DNA of 64,000 bases from Cladopsammia gracilis (taxonomy: Eukaryota > Cnidaria > Anthozoa > Scleractinia > Dendrophylliidae): positions 20,512-84,511 of the forward strand of contig JAJGOT010001070.1 of assembly GCA_022457155.1 (NCBI GenBank). The letters run 5' to 3'. The translations under genes were made by a program, and so were the position numbers. Shown here piece after piece: positions 8,070 through 20,408 of this stretch. The notes below the pieces were generated by a model, which was not told where the DNA came from, searched no databases, and was given only the letters and a program-made list of their open reading frames with translations. Each line of letters starts with the position of its first letter. Positions within the stretch are counted from its first letter, which is position 1.

Positions 8070-8335
8070 AGCGTTCCACCCAGGTGACGTCATATTTGGC
8101 AGCATTGCATTGTGGGATGGAAATGCGGACAAATATTTCAAAATTGCTGTCTCGGAAACACCAGTTTTTGCGATTCCTGTACATGTTGTGGATAATGGTC
8201 GAGTTGTACCCAAGAACAGTGCTTCGTAGCACCTGCTTTTTTTGTAGCTATCTGCATAGTTCTTGAATGTTTGTACGCATTTCAATCCCATGATGCTGCG
8301 CGCCAATTCTATTTTTAGAATCTGAGCGGAACGCT
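8070..8335. mobile_element. 266-bp inverted-repeat element with AT target duplication
   Basis: Ends are AGCGTTCC and GGAACGCT, flanked by AT at 8068-8069 and 8336-8337. The paralogous locus at 42991-43000 (TCACAATTCT) is the empty site with a single AT. It lies 11 bp downstream of the original stop codon of GPCR copy 1. A 2-bp AT duplication fits the ISL2EU group, but the ends alone do not prove the superfamily. Short ORFs inside are not genes. Confidence 0.8.
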
Positions 8336-8346
8336 ATTCTGGTTGC

Positions 8347-9441
8347 TTAAACTGTTTGTTCCTGTGGTATATTATTACATTCGAGAGTGATCGCATTGTC
8401 ACATGACTTGCTCATCTCAGCTATAACCCGATTACGGAACGTTGACCTACCGGTAATGACGATCTTAAGCGCCTGACGTTATTTAGGGATTCGCCATGCA
8501 TACACAAACGGGTCAAGCAGGAATTTCAGGTAAAGCAGGTTATCCACCATAAGATTAACAATAACAACGTTTGGAATTTTAGAGTTCTCTTTGGAGTAAA
8601 GACAAACAACCCACAACATGGCAGCTGGCTGAGAACAAAACAACAAGATGGCGATCAGAAGAAAGTTAACGATAATAAACGAACGCTCAATTCCAACTTG
8701 TCTGTTATTTCTTCCTCCATCTTGAATGTTGTTGTCTTCACGAAGGTTTTTCGAAGCGGCCATTTCCTTCTTGAAAGCCATGTACAAAAGAATGTAGACG
8801 ATTGTGGTGAGATAATTTAAGAAAATAGAATGAAATATGTTATCGATCTTTCGTAGGACGTTGATAGGAACCCCCATCTCAGGCAAAATGCTGAAGAATA
8901 TGGGATACACGTAGATGGCCAGTATGCAAACAAACACGCGCGTTTTCGTCACCTCCCGCGCGTGGTTCAGAGGAGAAATGACAACAATGTATTGTGTGAT
9001 GGTAAATGCGAGCACGATAAGAAACGAAGCATTCATGGCACCTACAGAGATCGACTGCCCAGCATTCAAAAGAGGTGGACAAGTAGTAGCAGTGTCACGA
9101 TGCTTAGTATACATCATTATGAAACATGTAGCGTACAAAGGTTCTTGTGTTGCGGCTGTTAAAATATCCACAATGGCAAGACCGATCAGGAAATAAGTTG
9201 TAACATTTCCCAAGATCTTCAAAGGGTCGCAGAAAAACACCAGGATTAACAAGCCGTTTGCGATGACGGTTATGAACGAAACGATGATCATGTATATTGT
9301 AGAGCCAAAAGCGAACTTACTTAATTCGTCGTAAGGGTTGGACATAAGACTCATTGCTGGCTGTGAAAATGAGGATTTAAAAGTGATATTTGTTGTTAAG
9401 TTGACGTTGCACTTCAAACGTGATGCTGAATCAAAATCCAT
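8347..9441 (-). pseudogene. Class A GPCR copy 1, premature stop before C-tail
   Basis: The frame from ATG 9441 shows a glycosylation-rich N-terminus (NLTTNIT), seven hydrophobic segments, Asn in TM1 (VIAN), Asp in TM2 (GLAIVD), TQY in place of DRY after TM3, SQP in TM6, and DPFVYAWR for the TM7 NPxxY motif. It belongs to a cnidarian-expanded rhodopsin-like family whose ligands are unknown to me; a chemosensory role is a guess. After RIPK, the codon that is TAT in copies 2 and 4 is TAA (8479-8481). The reading frame stays open beyond it to the original stop at 8347-8349, so this is one recent nonsense change that would remove about 43 residues of helix 8 and tail. All seven helices remain, so a truncated product is conceivable. 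Confidence 0.85.
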
Positions 9442-10329
9442 CTCTTTGGCTTTTGGGTTGCTGTATGAACACCTATCAGATATGCTTTATCCGGTTTACA
9501 AGTCTTATGTAATATTTTATATATTTTTATGAAAAATGGAATTGAATTGAAAGGCAATGAAGTCCTACTGAGATCATAAGTGATTAGACTTTTATTTGTC
9601 CAATTTCCAAGAAGTTTCGTTCAAGGTTTTTGGCTTTGTTTAAGTTGTCCAAAATAGAAAAACCGTAGGAGGATTACTTCCATTAAAAAAGCCATTATTT
9701 TCTGATAGGTCTTGCGTTAACAGTCGTTTCTATACACTTTAGAGAATAATTACCACTAGAATACCAATTTTTCAAATTGCGTGCAAATACTTCCAAGTGA
9801 GGTTAAATTACCTTTAAAATGATTGCTTTTAGAGCCAATAACAACCTAGAAATCTAATGACAATTGTCAATACCAAACTTTGGCTGCAGGGAAGGGATCA
9901 TGAACTGAAACTGCATTGCTCTCAATGAAGTACAGCGCCAGTGTTCTGGTTATCCGCCAAGTCGAAATAAATGAAATTATTATCATCTAACTAAAAAGTA
10001 AGGATAGGTAACAAGTAGACATTTCAGTAGAGAGATGGGAAGCATATATAAAGATATGAAAATACAATTTCATTTTAATTGTTAGAACAATATATAAAAG
10101 ACGAAATTACCTGAGTAGTGAATAATGGAATTGAATTGAAAGGTAATGAAGTCCTACTGAGGTCTTCAATTACACTTTTATTTGTTCAATTTCCAAGACG
10201 TTTCGTTCGAGGTTTTTGGCTTTTTTAATTTATCAATCACAGAAAAACCGTAGGAGGTTTACTTCATTAAAAAAGTTCTATTAAAGTGGACTTCGTATTC
10301 TATTAATGCTTGTGAGATTAAACACATGG
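9442..10329. repeat. GPCR upstream region and direct repeats
   Basis: The first 95 bp resemble the region upstream of GPCR copy 3 (38517-38640). A block starting GGAATTGAATTGAAAGG lies at 9538-9690, again at 10129-10275, and more distantly at 39346-39470. All contain GTTTCGTT and AAACCG..GGAGG stretches. No ORF supports a gene. Confidence 0.6.
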
Positions 10330-10850
10330 GTTTTTATTCTCCCTCTACATTTGCTTACCCCTAGGGTTGATAAACCATCCCCTTAGACCTAACCCTACCC
10401 TTAGCAAATGGGTTACCCACCCCCCTCCCTCCTTCTATAAATACTAACCCCCATTTAAAATTTTTAAAGTCATTTTTAACACTTTTTTAACCACATTTTT
10501 CATCTACTATATCTTCCCCTTGCTCATTTTCTGTTTTCTATTTGTTTGTTTCATGTTTTTTTTTTTAATTTATAATTTTTTTACTACTATTATTTTCATT
10601 ATAATATATATAATTATATATCATTTCTGTTTTGCCTTTTTAAACTCATTTTTACTAATATTTCCTTTTATTTCCTTCATTTTTTCGTTTTTTTTGTTTT
10701 ATCTTACAACCCTACCTATACATACACAATTCCCCCACCCCCAATACCAACTGTTTTCAGTGGAGATTTGGGAACCCATGAATTCGGGATCCCATAACCC
10801 AACATCAGGAATGCCATAAAGGTTGCTCGTAAATCTACTGTTTTTAATTT
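10330..10850. other. G-poor, pyrimidine-rich insert
   Basis: Between two copies of a block with CTATTAAAGTGGA (10270s and 10860s) lies a strand-skewed segment. About 10395-10740 is nearly free of G on the plus strand, with C runs giving way to long T runs. It holds a TATAAATA at 10435. The reading frame at 10520-10819 is a by-product of this composition. Confidence 0.5.
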
Positions 10851-13099
10851 TTTGTAAATAGTGCTATTAAAGTGGATTTCGTATTCCATGCTTGTGAGAT
10901 AAAACGAATTGGAATTTTATCCAGACAAATGGCAAAAGCCACGTAGAACTATTTAGAAACAAGATTTTTGTCCGTTTTAAGGTCTATCTTTTTAAACAAG
11001 CTCCAATTGGGGGGGAGGGGTTCGTTTTTACCATGCACGAGAAGTGAGGGGGGTTAAATTTTAAGACATACAAAGGTATCAACTAAATGTACCGTATATA
11101 ATTATAGTGATTGAAATAATGGAACAGGACAATATTGAACGGTCACCGGTATGGTTGGCGAAATGGTGCAAAATTCAGGAACTTTATATTCATTCACATT
11201 CACCAACATATTGATTCACATTCACGATTTATATTTCCATTCACGAATATAACCGTCCACATTCAAGATCGTTAAGATAATGCATCCAGGAACTCTTTGA
11301 TACCAGATGTTAGGCTTGGATGAACGTTTTGGACGATGCTCTTTTTATGCTAATCAGCGTTTCGATAGCAACGGTAAACAAACATGGCGAAAAAACAGTT
11401 TTTCCTAATTATCTTTCGATTTTGGGGCTACCCGCGACAAGCGAATAAATGCGTTATAATCTACAGAGTATAGCACACTTAATGGGAAAATTTCAAACAA
11501 ATTAAACTGTTCGATTTTGAATAAATCGCTGAAACATTTTTAACATGTGTTTTTTCATGTTTGAAATATAAGCGGTCAAAACATTCCATAAGTCTCACAA
11601 ATTTTAATTAAATTACCACCGAAAGTTTCCTCAGACTAAAATTATTACTCCCTGCAAATAGCTCTGACTAACTACTCGGCAATAAAGAGATCGAGCTTTT
11701 CATTCAAATGCAGTTTAAAAAGAGTGAAAACGTCAAGCAAAACTGTATTTGAATGAAAAGCTCAAACTGTAATTGCCGTGGGGGCATAACTTTTGTTTCA
11801 AAGTTTATTGTTGGGGTACAATTCTCTTACATAAACTAGATTTTTGAGAAAACCACCGTCCCACTCCCCCCAGTACGCAGTTAACGATCGGTCCCTTATG
11901 GTTATTCATATTCATTTACAATCAATTAGTTGTTGTTATCGCTGGATTCACTTTGTTCTTGTTATATACGCAACGCGCCGCACTTTTGGGACCGAATAAG
12001 ATTCTTATCTCTCTTCGAGAGTAACAGGCCTACGATAATAGATAGTTCTTCCGAAAATCTCTTGTTAAATGTAGGAATGACGTCATAATCTTCAAATGGT
12101 CGGCCATCTTGGATCCGCCATCTTGGATTTCCAAGACGCAGAATGGTGCCAAAATTTCAGTGTCACTCTATTATTATAATTTTCTTTCGATTACCCATCT
12201 ATCGACATCGATTGTTATCAATAGTCATCAATGTTTGCATCAAGAGATTGTCAAAGAAACTAAGTATTACCGATAAAGGCAGATTTCCGTTGCTCATTTG
12301 GGTCTTGGGTCATAGAAATAAGATCTTTCGTCTTGAAAAGTTGTCAAATTTTGTTGCAATTAAAGTTCATGGTAAATGCATATATAATATTATAGCAATA
12401 ACGTGCGATTAAATATAATTATACATATTAACAATAGTTTCTTAGAGTCATCAGAAAAGGCATTTCTCTATATAATTATACACTACTAATCATAACTGTA
12501 ATAACATGTTAAACAAAGGCTTAAGGTGGCTCGACTGGGTTTTTGAGCGACGATACCGTTTAGCTTTGAGAAACTTGTGTACCACCACAAACGAGCCAAC
12601 GGACAATCGATTGCCACAGCTGCACTAGAGAAAGATTAAAGTTTCAGATGAGATTAGTTTTATGGAAATCGGAGTTGCCAAAGCAACGTTATGAGGTCAC
12701 TTCCTGTTTACATAATACCGAATTACTTATCATCAAGAGATAATTTTGGAAAACGCTCTCTGGATCTTCGACCTGACGTACTTGTCCTAAGGTCTACAAA
12801 ATGTTACAAATTTCTATGGAAGCGTTTTCGAGAAAATTTCGAGTGAAGTTTTAAGGTGTTAAAATACAACAAAAACAAAACAATTTTGAAATGTTATTAA
12901 AACTTATGTCTACAAGGCTTGATGAAATAATGTTTGGTCTGACATGAATTTTATACCATCCAAATACCTTAGGTGAAAATCACAAGGAAATCACTCTGTT
13001 TGGATTTCAGAAACATTACCTTGAATATGAACTGGCCTGGAGTATTATTTCGCTTTTACATCAAAAATTGACCCTACACTTATTAAAATTGTCATGAAT
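10851..13099. other. Non-coding, no recognised gene
   Basis: No supported ORF. An inverted repeat (GAGCTTTTCATTCAAATGCA and its complement) spans about 11692-11763. TTAAGGTGGCTCGACTGGG at 12521 resembles the left end of the TTAA-flanked family at 39515, but no matching right end was found. Confidence 0.4.
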
Positions 13100-14395
13100 T
13101 AAAAAGCGAATGACTGCGTGGGAGACTACGAATTCTCTAGCTGCTTCAGCTTTATTTCGTACCCAAACCGATATTTTTCATTCCTCCAAAAACAGAAAGC
13201 GTTATATTTTCCAATGTTACGAACGTTTGAGGTTAAATTTCACTAAAGAAAAATTTTTGTTTTTAGTGTAATTAATTAATAACGAATTTTTAAGGCGACT
13301 AAGGTCTTTCTCTAATGTCAGCTATTTTTAATTAGTATCAATTTGAAAAGAAAAAAAATATTTGTATTAATGATCTGAAAATAATGCTCCAGTTCTGTTA
13401 ACATTTATTATCATGTTAATTCGCTGAAATGTTATTTTGTCTTCGGTTGCAGGTGACCAAGATGGAAATTGCAGTTTGAAAAAAAAGTAACAATTTGTTT
13501 CGTGTGAAAAAAAAAGAACTGTTTAACCGCGTCACCAATAGTAGCAACATGGTGATTGGTGGAACTTAAAATGGACGAATAAACATTATTTATATTTATT
13601 TATTATTTATTAATAGCATTCTCCTGTTGATGTGTTTGTTGACCGTTGGCATCATGTTGTGATCGACAGCTGTATAATTGTTTTTATTAAAAATGTTAGC
13701 ACATTTCGGTGTCGTAATATCTCGAGCTATTTTTTTAGCTTATTATGCTTTTCTAAAAAAGAAACGTGAAGGAACTCAGTTTTGTATGAAATTCATGTTT
13801 GCGAGGGGATTTTCATAAAATAGAAATATTTTCCCTTAAAACTTGACAACATTTCCACTTTAATTTTCCCCAGGTTTAACAAAAACTGGCAAAATTAAGT
13901 CGCTATTTTGGCTTTTCGTAAGCTCAAAGCGTTTAAATAATATTGGAATAGTAGTCAAAGATACTTGTGAACGAGTCATATATGCCTCATCATCAGAAAC
14001 ACCCAACGAGGAATTTCTGGCTTGAAATAATAGCTAGTTAGAAAATTGAAATTCCATGAAGAAACAAAGCATTTAAACGTGTTTAACATCAAAGGCCTTA
14101 ATTATCGCAGGCGAGGTGTCGTCCGCATGCAGATGTTAAGGATAATTAATAACGGTCAGTGCCTTTCAATAAAACACGCAAGTTTGATGTTGAAACTCGA
14201 TTAAAACAAGAAAACCGCAGGTCGCTGGAGAGTTACTTGCTTTAAAAATATTTAACACTTTACGTTAGTACAGTGTGCTTTCTTTTTCTTAATAGAGGCT
14301 CCAAACAAGGCATGTTTAGAAAAACGCTTGGAATTGCCGTTGTACTGTTTTACTAGTACCTTGTTTAAAGGGAACTGTGGGGGTGGGGATTGCAG
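13100..14395. repeat. Dispersed multi-kilobase repeat, copy 1
   Basis: Shares blocks with 24700-26100, 46330-48840 and 55640-56350/58140-58540. Landmarks are TCGTACCCAAACCGATA, GACCGTTG..CATCATGTTG, AAGCTCAAAGCG and, at the end, a block from CGGTCAGTGCC to AAGGGAACT. No protein-coding capacity was seen in any copy. It may be a non-autonomous retroelement or old satellite-like unit; its class is unknown. Confidence 0.6.
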
Positions 14396-14422
14396 TTAGA
14401 CATTCCACATTAACTGTCTTAA

Positions 14423-15140
14423 GGTTACAGTGTACCTTCAGATCGAAAATTTGTCGAATTTTTTTTTGGCGTCAAAATAAAGTTTACAGAATGAACTTTC
14501 ATCAAAAAAAGAAATTATCGAAAAATAGTGAAAATTGACGGAGAAATGACAGTATAACTTTTGTGGGCGGAGTTTGTTTATGAAGCGATATGTTTTTTTA
14601 AGTGCTGTTTTTTCAAAGTTAATTTTTCGCTTGTTGGGTACACTTTAAAGAGCTACAACTCAAAAGGAATTTGTTCGATTTTCCTCAAATTTGGACAGAA
14701 GCTAGGCTAACATATAATCAACAAATATGTGTCGGCGAATTTCTTATTTCCGAAAACTTTTTCGTCAAGAGCCATTTCCGTGCGATCATTCCAATTTTTT
14801 TCTCCCTTTTTCGAAAATATTCTGTAACTTTTCACTGCAATTGAATATGGGAAATCGCCGACAAGTTTTTTTTAGCGCTTCGTGTCCGAAAACCAGAGAA
14901 CAAAACAAATTAGCAAAATACAATAATCACTTTGAGTTATAGCGTTTTAAAGCTGATTCGGACGTTCGAACTTAGACGTCGTAAAAAATTCGACAATTCT
15001 TTTTATTTCCAAATGGTTTCCATATTTAGATAGCCGGCTCTATAAGCTTTAATTTGATATTTGGGTTTAGGTATGTTAAGTGTAATCTTAAGACACTAGA
15101 GCTGTTATACTGGAGACACCCCCGAAGGTACACTGTAACC
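14423..15140. mobile_element. 718-bp inverted-repeat element next to TTAA
   Basis: Termini GGTTACAGTGTACCTTC and GAAGGTACACTGTAACC are perfect inverted repeats. The left flank is TTAA (14419-14422); the right flank reads TTAC, a likely decayed copy. TTAA targets suggest piggyBac-type mobilisation. No transposase is encoded; the 71-residue frame inside is not convincing. Confidence 0.7.
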
Positions 15141-17619
15141 TTACACGATCTTGTCCAAGGAGAGGCAGTTACGTGATCAGTTTTTTTTGTCAGGGTAGGG
15201 TGGGTAGGAAGAGTGTGTTCTGTTTTATAGCCTTATTCGTAAATTTGTACTGTCTAGGCAAAAGAAGAAACTATGACTATCGTTTAATTTTTAAATAAAA
15301 CAGAGATGCACGTTTAACATTAATTGTACTGTAAATATATAATTTTATAGGTAGAGTACAGATTAACTTCCACTTTAAACATTAATTTTTTGGTCAATGT
15401 TTATAAGCAGGTGGCATTATTGTTGTTATTATTTATGATTTTTTTTATTGATGCGCAAGTAAATCAAAAATCATGGCGAATTGTGAGAGGTTCGTGGAAA
15501 TTTCTATCGTAAATCAGTTAATTCTCAGTCTGGTTTTATCGCTGGCCATCCCGTGCTGGTCAAGAAAAATGCTTGGTCCAGAAAAATTTAACAACTACAG
15601 TGGTAAATTGTCTCTTGTTTTAGAAGTAAAACTCAAAGGCCTCTGTTTTGTTCATGGGTGCTCTGTTGTTCCGGGATCGCAAATGTTGTTAAATTCTCGG
15701 TAGCACTTGTTGAAAATAAAAAAAATGGGTCGTGTTGTTAACAGAATTGTTTGAATCGTCAGTTGAAAAAAGTTAAGTCGAGATAACAGCAGTAGTAGTT
15801 CACATTAGCATTGTAGTTAAAGCTGTTTCTTTTTCTCCATCTTTGGAACCAGGAACATTTAATTTCGTCTTAGAGACCTAAGCCAGTGCTTTTCCATGCA
15901 GCAGGTTGCGAAGTCGCCTGGCCGGTACGAGCAAGCGACCTCGCACCGTTTGAGAATCAGGCTTGTTGCTAAGTAACACGATTTAAAACCGTGTGGTGTG
16001 GCAAACTTTTGAGTACCATACCGCAACCTCGTCCTCGTTGAGTGTCGTAAATAATTCCACGTTTGCTTTGTTTCTGCATAGCTATGCTTTGTGATTGGCT
16101 AAAAAAAATATCGCGCCACTCGCTCGCATGCGTTTTCCCGCGCTTGGAACCGGCTGCATGGATTTGTCACTAGTTCTGATTGGTTAAGTGGATTGTGAGA
16201 GTCTGTGTTTCGTATGATTAGCCACAGTAATTACTTTGGTGTTGGTTTTACGTCACGAGCAAAAACCGCTCTAAATGGTAAATGACTGTACAATAACTAA
16301 TAAGTGTTAATATTGTTTCATTTGACTGTTTCATTCGACTGGAGTAGTTACCGCTTGCTACTCATTTTATTCCCAAGAGTGGCACAACTCAAAATTCAAG
16401 AAAAATCCCAAATTTAATTTTGCAAAATATTAAAAAGCAAATGGTACCGTGGGAAAGTACTGCTGAAGAGGTTTCATTTGAATGGTCACACAATAGGATT
16501 TTATCAACAGACTCAAAAGTTAGAACTACACTACACGTCTTCATTATTGACTCTAGGAGTGTAAGGGTCGAGAACTCAATCCGACTGTCTTGTGAGATCA
16601 GTTGTCCAGTAGTAACAGAAAAATGTTGTAATTTCTTATGTGCCTGTTTTGGTAAATGGCGTCCGGTGTTTATTTAGTATTCTACAGACTTGAAAGAAAA
16701 GAAGAGATTTCAAAGAAATATTTTGGTGTATGTAAGAATATTAGATAACTTATGAAGCAATGAAATAATAAAAACAAGCGTTTTATAACTCTTGTACCAC
16801 TCGTTGGCATTTTAAAAGCGACTCTCGAGAGTTTTGTTGGGAGTTTTTAATATTACCGCCTGTGTTCCGTTGGCGCAAACTTTAATTGCGTTCGCGCAAT
16901 CCTAATCTTGTGTTGGGTGTGTTTAAGGTGACAAGAAGGGGAATTGAAACTGCAAGAGGATTACTTGCATTAAGAAGGTGAAAATGGGCTTTGATATTCT
17001 ACTTGATTGTGTGTTAAAACGTCACACAAGTAGCAAAGCAAGAATGAATCAGAAACAGAGATTTTTGTCCGTTAAACTTCTGTCTTTATTAAGTTCTTGT
17101 TTAAGTTACACTGAAATTAAATATTTATACACCATCACAGCAACAACGACTGCGATTAAATATGTTTTTTTAACATATTTACAGTTACTAGGACTGTAGG
17201 ACTTGTATATACATCAGAGAAATGAGTATATACATAAGAGAAATGAGAACTTCCTATCCATTGGTAAGTTCCTGTTCGAGTTAAATATTTATACACTATC
17301 ATAGCAATAGACTGCGATTAAATATATTTTAAACATGTTTAGAGTTACTGTTAGGACTTTTATATATACGTCAGAGAAAAAAACGAGATGTTTTGCCGTT
17401 TGCGTTATGGTGTTTAGTTATTCAAATGAAGAAAGGCACGCTATTTCTTGGCATTTCTATTCAAAAAACAAAAGTAAATCCCTTCCAGCTATTTTAAACG
17501 CTGTTAAGTCCGGACTTTTGTCGTTTTCTAATTCTGGGACCGGGTCGGGATTCTTAAGTATTATGGCTGTGAGAATAAGTATTAAGGCTGTGAGAATGAC
17601 GGTAGATGGTAGGGAGCTT
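15141..17619. other. Non-coding, no recognised gene
   Basis: Several short ORFs exist (for example 15473-15703 and 16420-16677), but none resembles a known family or repeats elsewhere. Two related blocks around 17095-17220 and 17265-17380 (both with TATTTATACAC and AAATAT) form a diverged direct repeat. Nothing else stands out. Confidence 0.35.
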
Positions 17620-17960
17620 TAGATTTGAGTACGAGTACGACTACGACTATTGAATTTAAAGCCAGTCACGTCCCCAGAACTGTCAGTCCTTCATGTTGCA
17701 AACCAGAAGATAAGAAGACTCTAGGTTTTAAAAGTCGTGCTCGTGCTCAATCTCGTACTCGTACGGTCCGATCTTAAGTTCGTGTGCGTACAGTGAAACA
17801 AAAGAACCTTCAAACTGATCCTCACGGCAGAGAAATAGAGACAACGGCAGATAACATAGAAGTGGAATATTTAACTATTATAGCGCGAAAGCGTGCGTGA
17901 TAGCCGAGTCGACTAAAATTAGGCGACATCACGCAAGCTTGAGCGCTATAATAGTTTTAT
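17620..17960. repeat. Two foldback sequences
   Basis: GAGTACGAGTACGACTACG at 17626 pairs with the CGTGCTCGTGCTCAATCTCG region at 17735-17760. Next to it, 17876-17952 is a palindrome whose arms are ACTATTATAGCGC and GCGCTATAATAGT, related to the foldback core at 39.9 kb. Both look like small inverted-repeat elements without genes. Confidence 0.55.
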
Positions 17961-18717
17961 AATTCAACAAATTGATAACAAAGCACAGTTTGAAGAAAAA
18001 ATATCGAGGCCGGTCAGTCATTTTTGTATTCTCTTGTCAAAACGCGAAATTTACCGCCATCGTTGGATATACGTCATGTAAACATAGCGTATATCGATAA
18101 CTTTTTGGCCATATTTGGCAGTGTATCAATGTGTTGAATTATAAAATAGTATGTACGTGCAACATGTCATGATGACGTTATATGACGCCAGAATTACGTC
18201 ACAATTTACGAATGGCCGCAATCTTGTATCCGCTATCTTTGATGCAAGAAAAGCGCTAGAAATTGGCTCAGACTTTCAGAAAACTAATGGAATTATGCAA
18301 AAATGATCTTAAATTGTAACATTTAACAATATGTAGAGTTTAAAAAGTTCATCAAAAGGGTGGATTAAACACAAAGTTCCGGTATAAAAGGCTTAGCTCC
18401 CCCCCCCATTTCACACCTTTTGGGTGTGAAATGCAAATTAAGCGTCTTTCAGTCACAAAACTTGGTTAACTTGAGCGTCCTTTAAATATAATTTGCTTCA
18501 AAAATCGAATTAAACCAAGATTTTACCTAAGCTAAAAAAGAAATAGAAGTTCATTAAGACTTCTGTTATAACTTTCATAAAGTTTCTCCAAGTTGTGTAA
18601 GCAATGGTCTTGGTAATGACGCATGTTTTTTTGTCAGTTGTTAATGCTTCAGTGGTTGATTGAAGACTGGAGGTGAGAATGGCCAGGCCAGGCTCCTTTT
18701 ATACGGAAACTTCCTGT
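17961..18717. other. 3' flank of GPCR copy 2, no gene
   Basis: AT-rich sequence without a supported ORF. It contains an 8-bp C run and a short TTTCACACC..GGTGTGAAA hairpin at 18408-18432. Unlike copies 1 and 4, this flank shows no obvious match to the other GPCR 3' flanks. Confidence 0.4.
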
Positions 18718-19845
18718 TTAATTGTTTACTTCTGGGGAAATGTTTTTAAAACCGAGAGTGATGACAGTGTCTCGTGACTTGCTCATTTCAGCCATTACGC
18801 GATCACTGAACTTTGACCTAGTCTCAGGCTCCTCTCTGCCGCAGCGCAGGACGATCTTGAGCGCCTGACGATATTTAGGGATTCGCCACGCATACACAAA
18901 CGGGTCAAGCAGGAATTTCAGGTAAAGCAGGTTATCCACTATAAGATTAACAATAAGAACGTTTGGCTTGTTGGGCTCCTCCTCGGAATACAATAGGGCA
19001 ATCCACAACATGGCGGCTGGCTGAGAAGTAAGAAACAAGATGGCGATCAGAAGAAAGTTAACGATAATAAACGAACGCTCAATTCCAACTTGTCTGTTAT
19101 TTCTGCCTCCATCTTGAATGTTGTTGTCTTCGCGAAGGTTCTTAGAAGCGGCCATTTTCTTCTTAAAAGCCACAAAAAAAAGGATGTAGACTATTATGAT
19201 GAGATATATCAAGACGATTGAGTGAAAGGTATTATCGATCTTTCGCTGGATGTCTTTAGAAACTCCCATCTCAGGTAGAACGCTGAACAGTATGGTGTAC
19301 ACGTAAATGGCGATTACGCATGTCACCGCGCGCGCTTTCGTCACCTTCAGCGCGTGGTTCAGAGGAGAAATGACAATAAAGTATTGTACGATGGTAAATG
19401 CGAGCACGATAAGAAACGAAGCATTCATGGCAGCTACCGAGATCGACTGCCCAACATTCAAAAGAGGTGGACAAGTAGTAGCAGTGTCACGATGCTTAGT
19501 ATACATCATTATGAAGCATGTAGCGTACATAGGTTCTTGTGTTGCGGCTGTTAAAATATCGACAATGGCAAGACCGATCAGGAAATAAGTTGTAGCGTTG
19601 AACTTCCTGAAAATCTTCAAAGGGTCGAACAAAAACACCAGGAGTAACAAGCCGTTTGCGATGACGGTTATGAACGAAACGATAATCATGTAGATGGCGG
19701 AGCCAAAAGCGAACCTGAAGAACTCCTCATAAGGATTCACCATGGGCATCCTTGGCGGTGGATGTTGCCGTGAAAATGTCGAACAATTCGCAGTGATATT
19801 TGCTGTATAGTTGCAGCTAGGGACTGATGTACTGATGAGGTCCAT
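18718..19845 (-). CDS. Class A (rhodopsin-like) GPCR copy 2, intact
   Basis: A single exon encodes 375 residues from ATG 19845. The N-terminus carries several N-x-S/T sites (NYT, NIT, NCS). Seven hydrophobic helices follow, with the TM1 motif VIAN, the TM2 Asp in GLAIVD, VQYFIVI in place of DRY, the TM6 motif TSQP and the TM7 motif DPFVYAWR. A basic helix 8 (RIPKYRQALKIVLRC) with a possible palmitoylated Cys comes next, then a Ser/Thr-containing tail. It acts in the plasma membrane as a G-protein-coupled receptor. The lack of the DRY Asp/Glu-Arg pair is shared by all copies here and may alter G-protein coupling. It is the only copy without a disabling change. The ligand is unknown; the family looks cnidarian-specific and locally expanded, as chemosensory receptors often are. 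Confidence 0.92.
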   Translation of the reverse strand: MDLISTSVPSCNYTANITANCSTFSRQHPPPRMPMVNPYEEFFRFAFGSAIYMIIVSFITVIANGLLLLVFLFDPLKIFRKFNATTYFLIGLAIVDILTAATQEPMYATCFIMMYTKHRDTATTCPPLLNVGQSISVAAMNASFLIVLAFTIVQYFIVISPLNHALKVTKARAVTCVIAIYVYTILFSVLPEMGVSKDIQRKIDNTFHSIVLIYLIIIVYILFFVAFKKKMAASKNLREDNNIQDGGRNNRQVGIERSFIIVNFLLIAILFLTSQPAAMLWIALLYSEEEPNKPNVLIVNLIVDNLLYLKFLLDPFVYAWRIPKYRQALKIVLRCGREEPETRSKFSDRVMAEMSKSRDTVITLGFKNISPEVNN

Positions 19846-20408
19846 TTTGTTATCTCGTCAAGGTGTACCCTTTGACAACCTAAACGTACCGAGTAAAACA
19901 AAACGTTACTCAGTACTTCAGTTGTTAATAAATAGAAAGAGAAAGAGAAAGATATTCGCAGTCGTGCACATTTAATAGAAGAATTTGTCTGAATCAGGGA
20001 TAAAGCCTGAAACAAATAATCAGTCTTATGTGGGACTCGATTATGATACGGGTCCAGTGAAGGAGCATTTGCACACTTTGTAGTTTTCGTAAACGCTATT
20101 GCCCAAAGGATAAATTAATCTTTTGATGTCCGCAGACTAGCCATAATTTCTAAACGATTGCTGTCAGAGTGTTGAAATTCTGTTTCTTTCTGCTTTATTT
20201 TGTTAGCCGATATTTTAATAACGGTGTTTTCAAAGGAGATCATGATAGCATTTCGATTGGCCATGGGTAGATGTGACGATTTAATTTTCAAAGGAGCCGT
20301 TCAGTTGTACAGGAGAAGCCATATTTTATAGAAATATAAATATGGCTTTCGTCGATCGCCGTGGTAGGACACGTGGGACAGTTTACTTTTTTATGACTTT
20401 TTCTATCA
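19846..20408. repeat. GPCR upstream block shared with copy 4
   Basis: The 5' flank of GPCR copy 2 matches that of copy 4 (44118-44650), including CAAAGGAGATCATGATAGCA and a TATAAATATGGCTTTCGTCG stretch. Any shared promoter of this receptor subfamily would lie here, but no defined element is named. Confidence 0.7.

Noticed and set aside
8915..9196. Plus-strand ORFs of 93 and 66 residues conserved at 8915, 19307 and 43585
   Set aside because: They are antisense shadows of the conserved GPCR TM2-TM4 coding region.
14727..14942. 71-residue ORF inside the TTAA element as a transposase remnant
   Set aside because: No transposase motif; composition matches the surrounding AT-rich non-coding sequence.
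15473..15703. 76-residue ORF starting MANCERFVEISIVNQ with a hydrophobic segment
   Set aside because: No recognised family, no repeat or paralog in the window, and weak context; a first exon cannot be excluded but is not supported.
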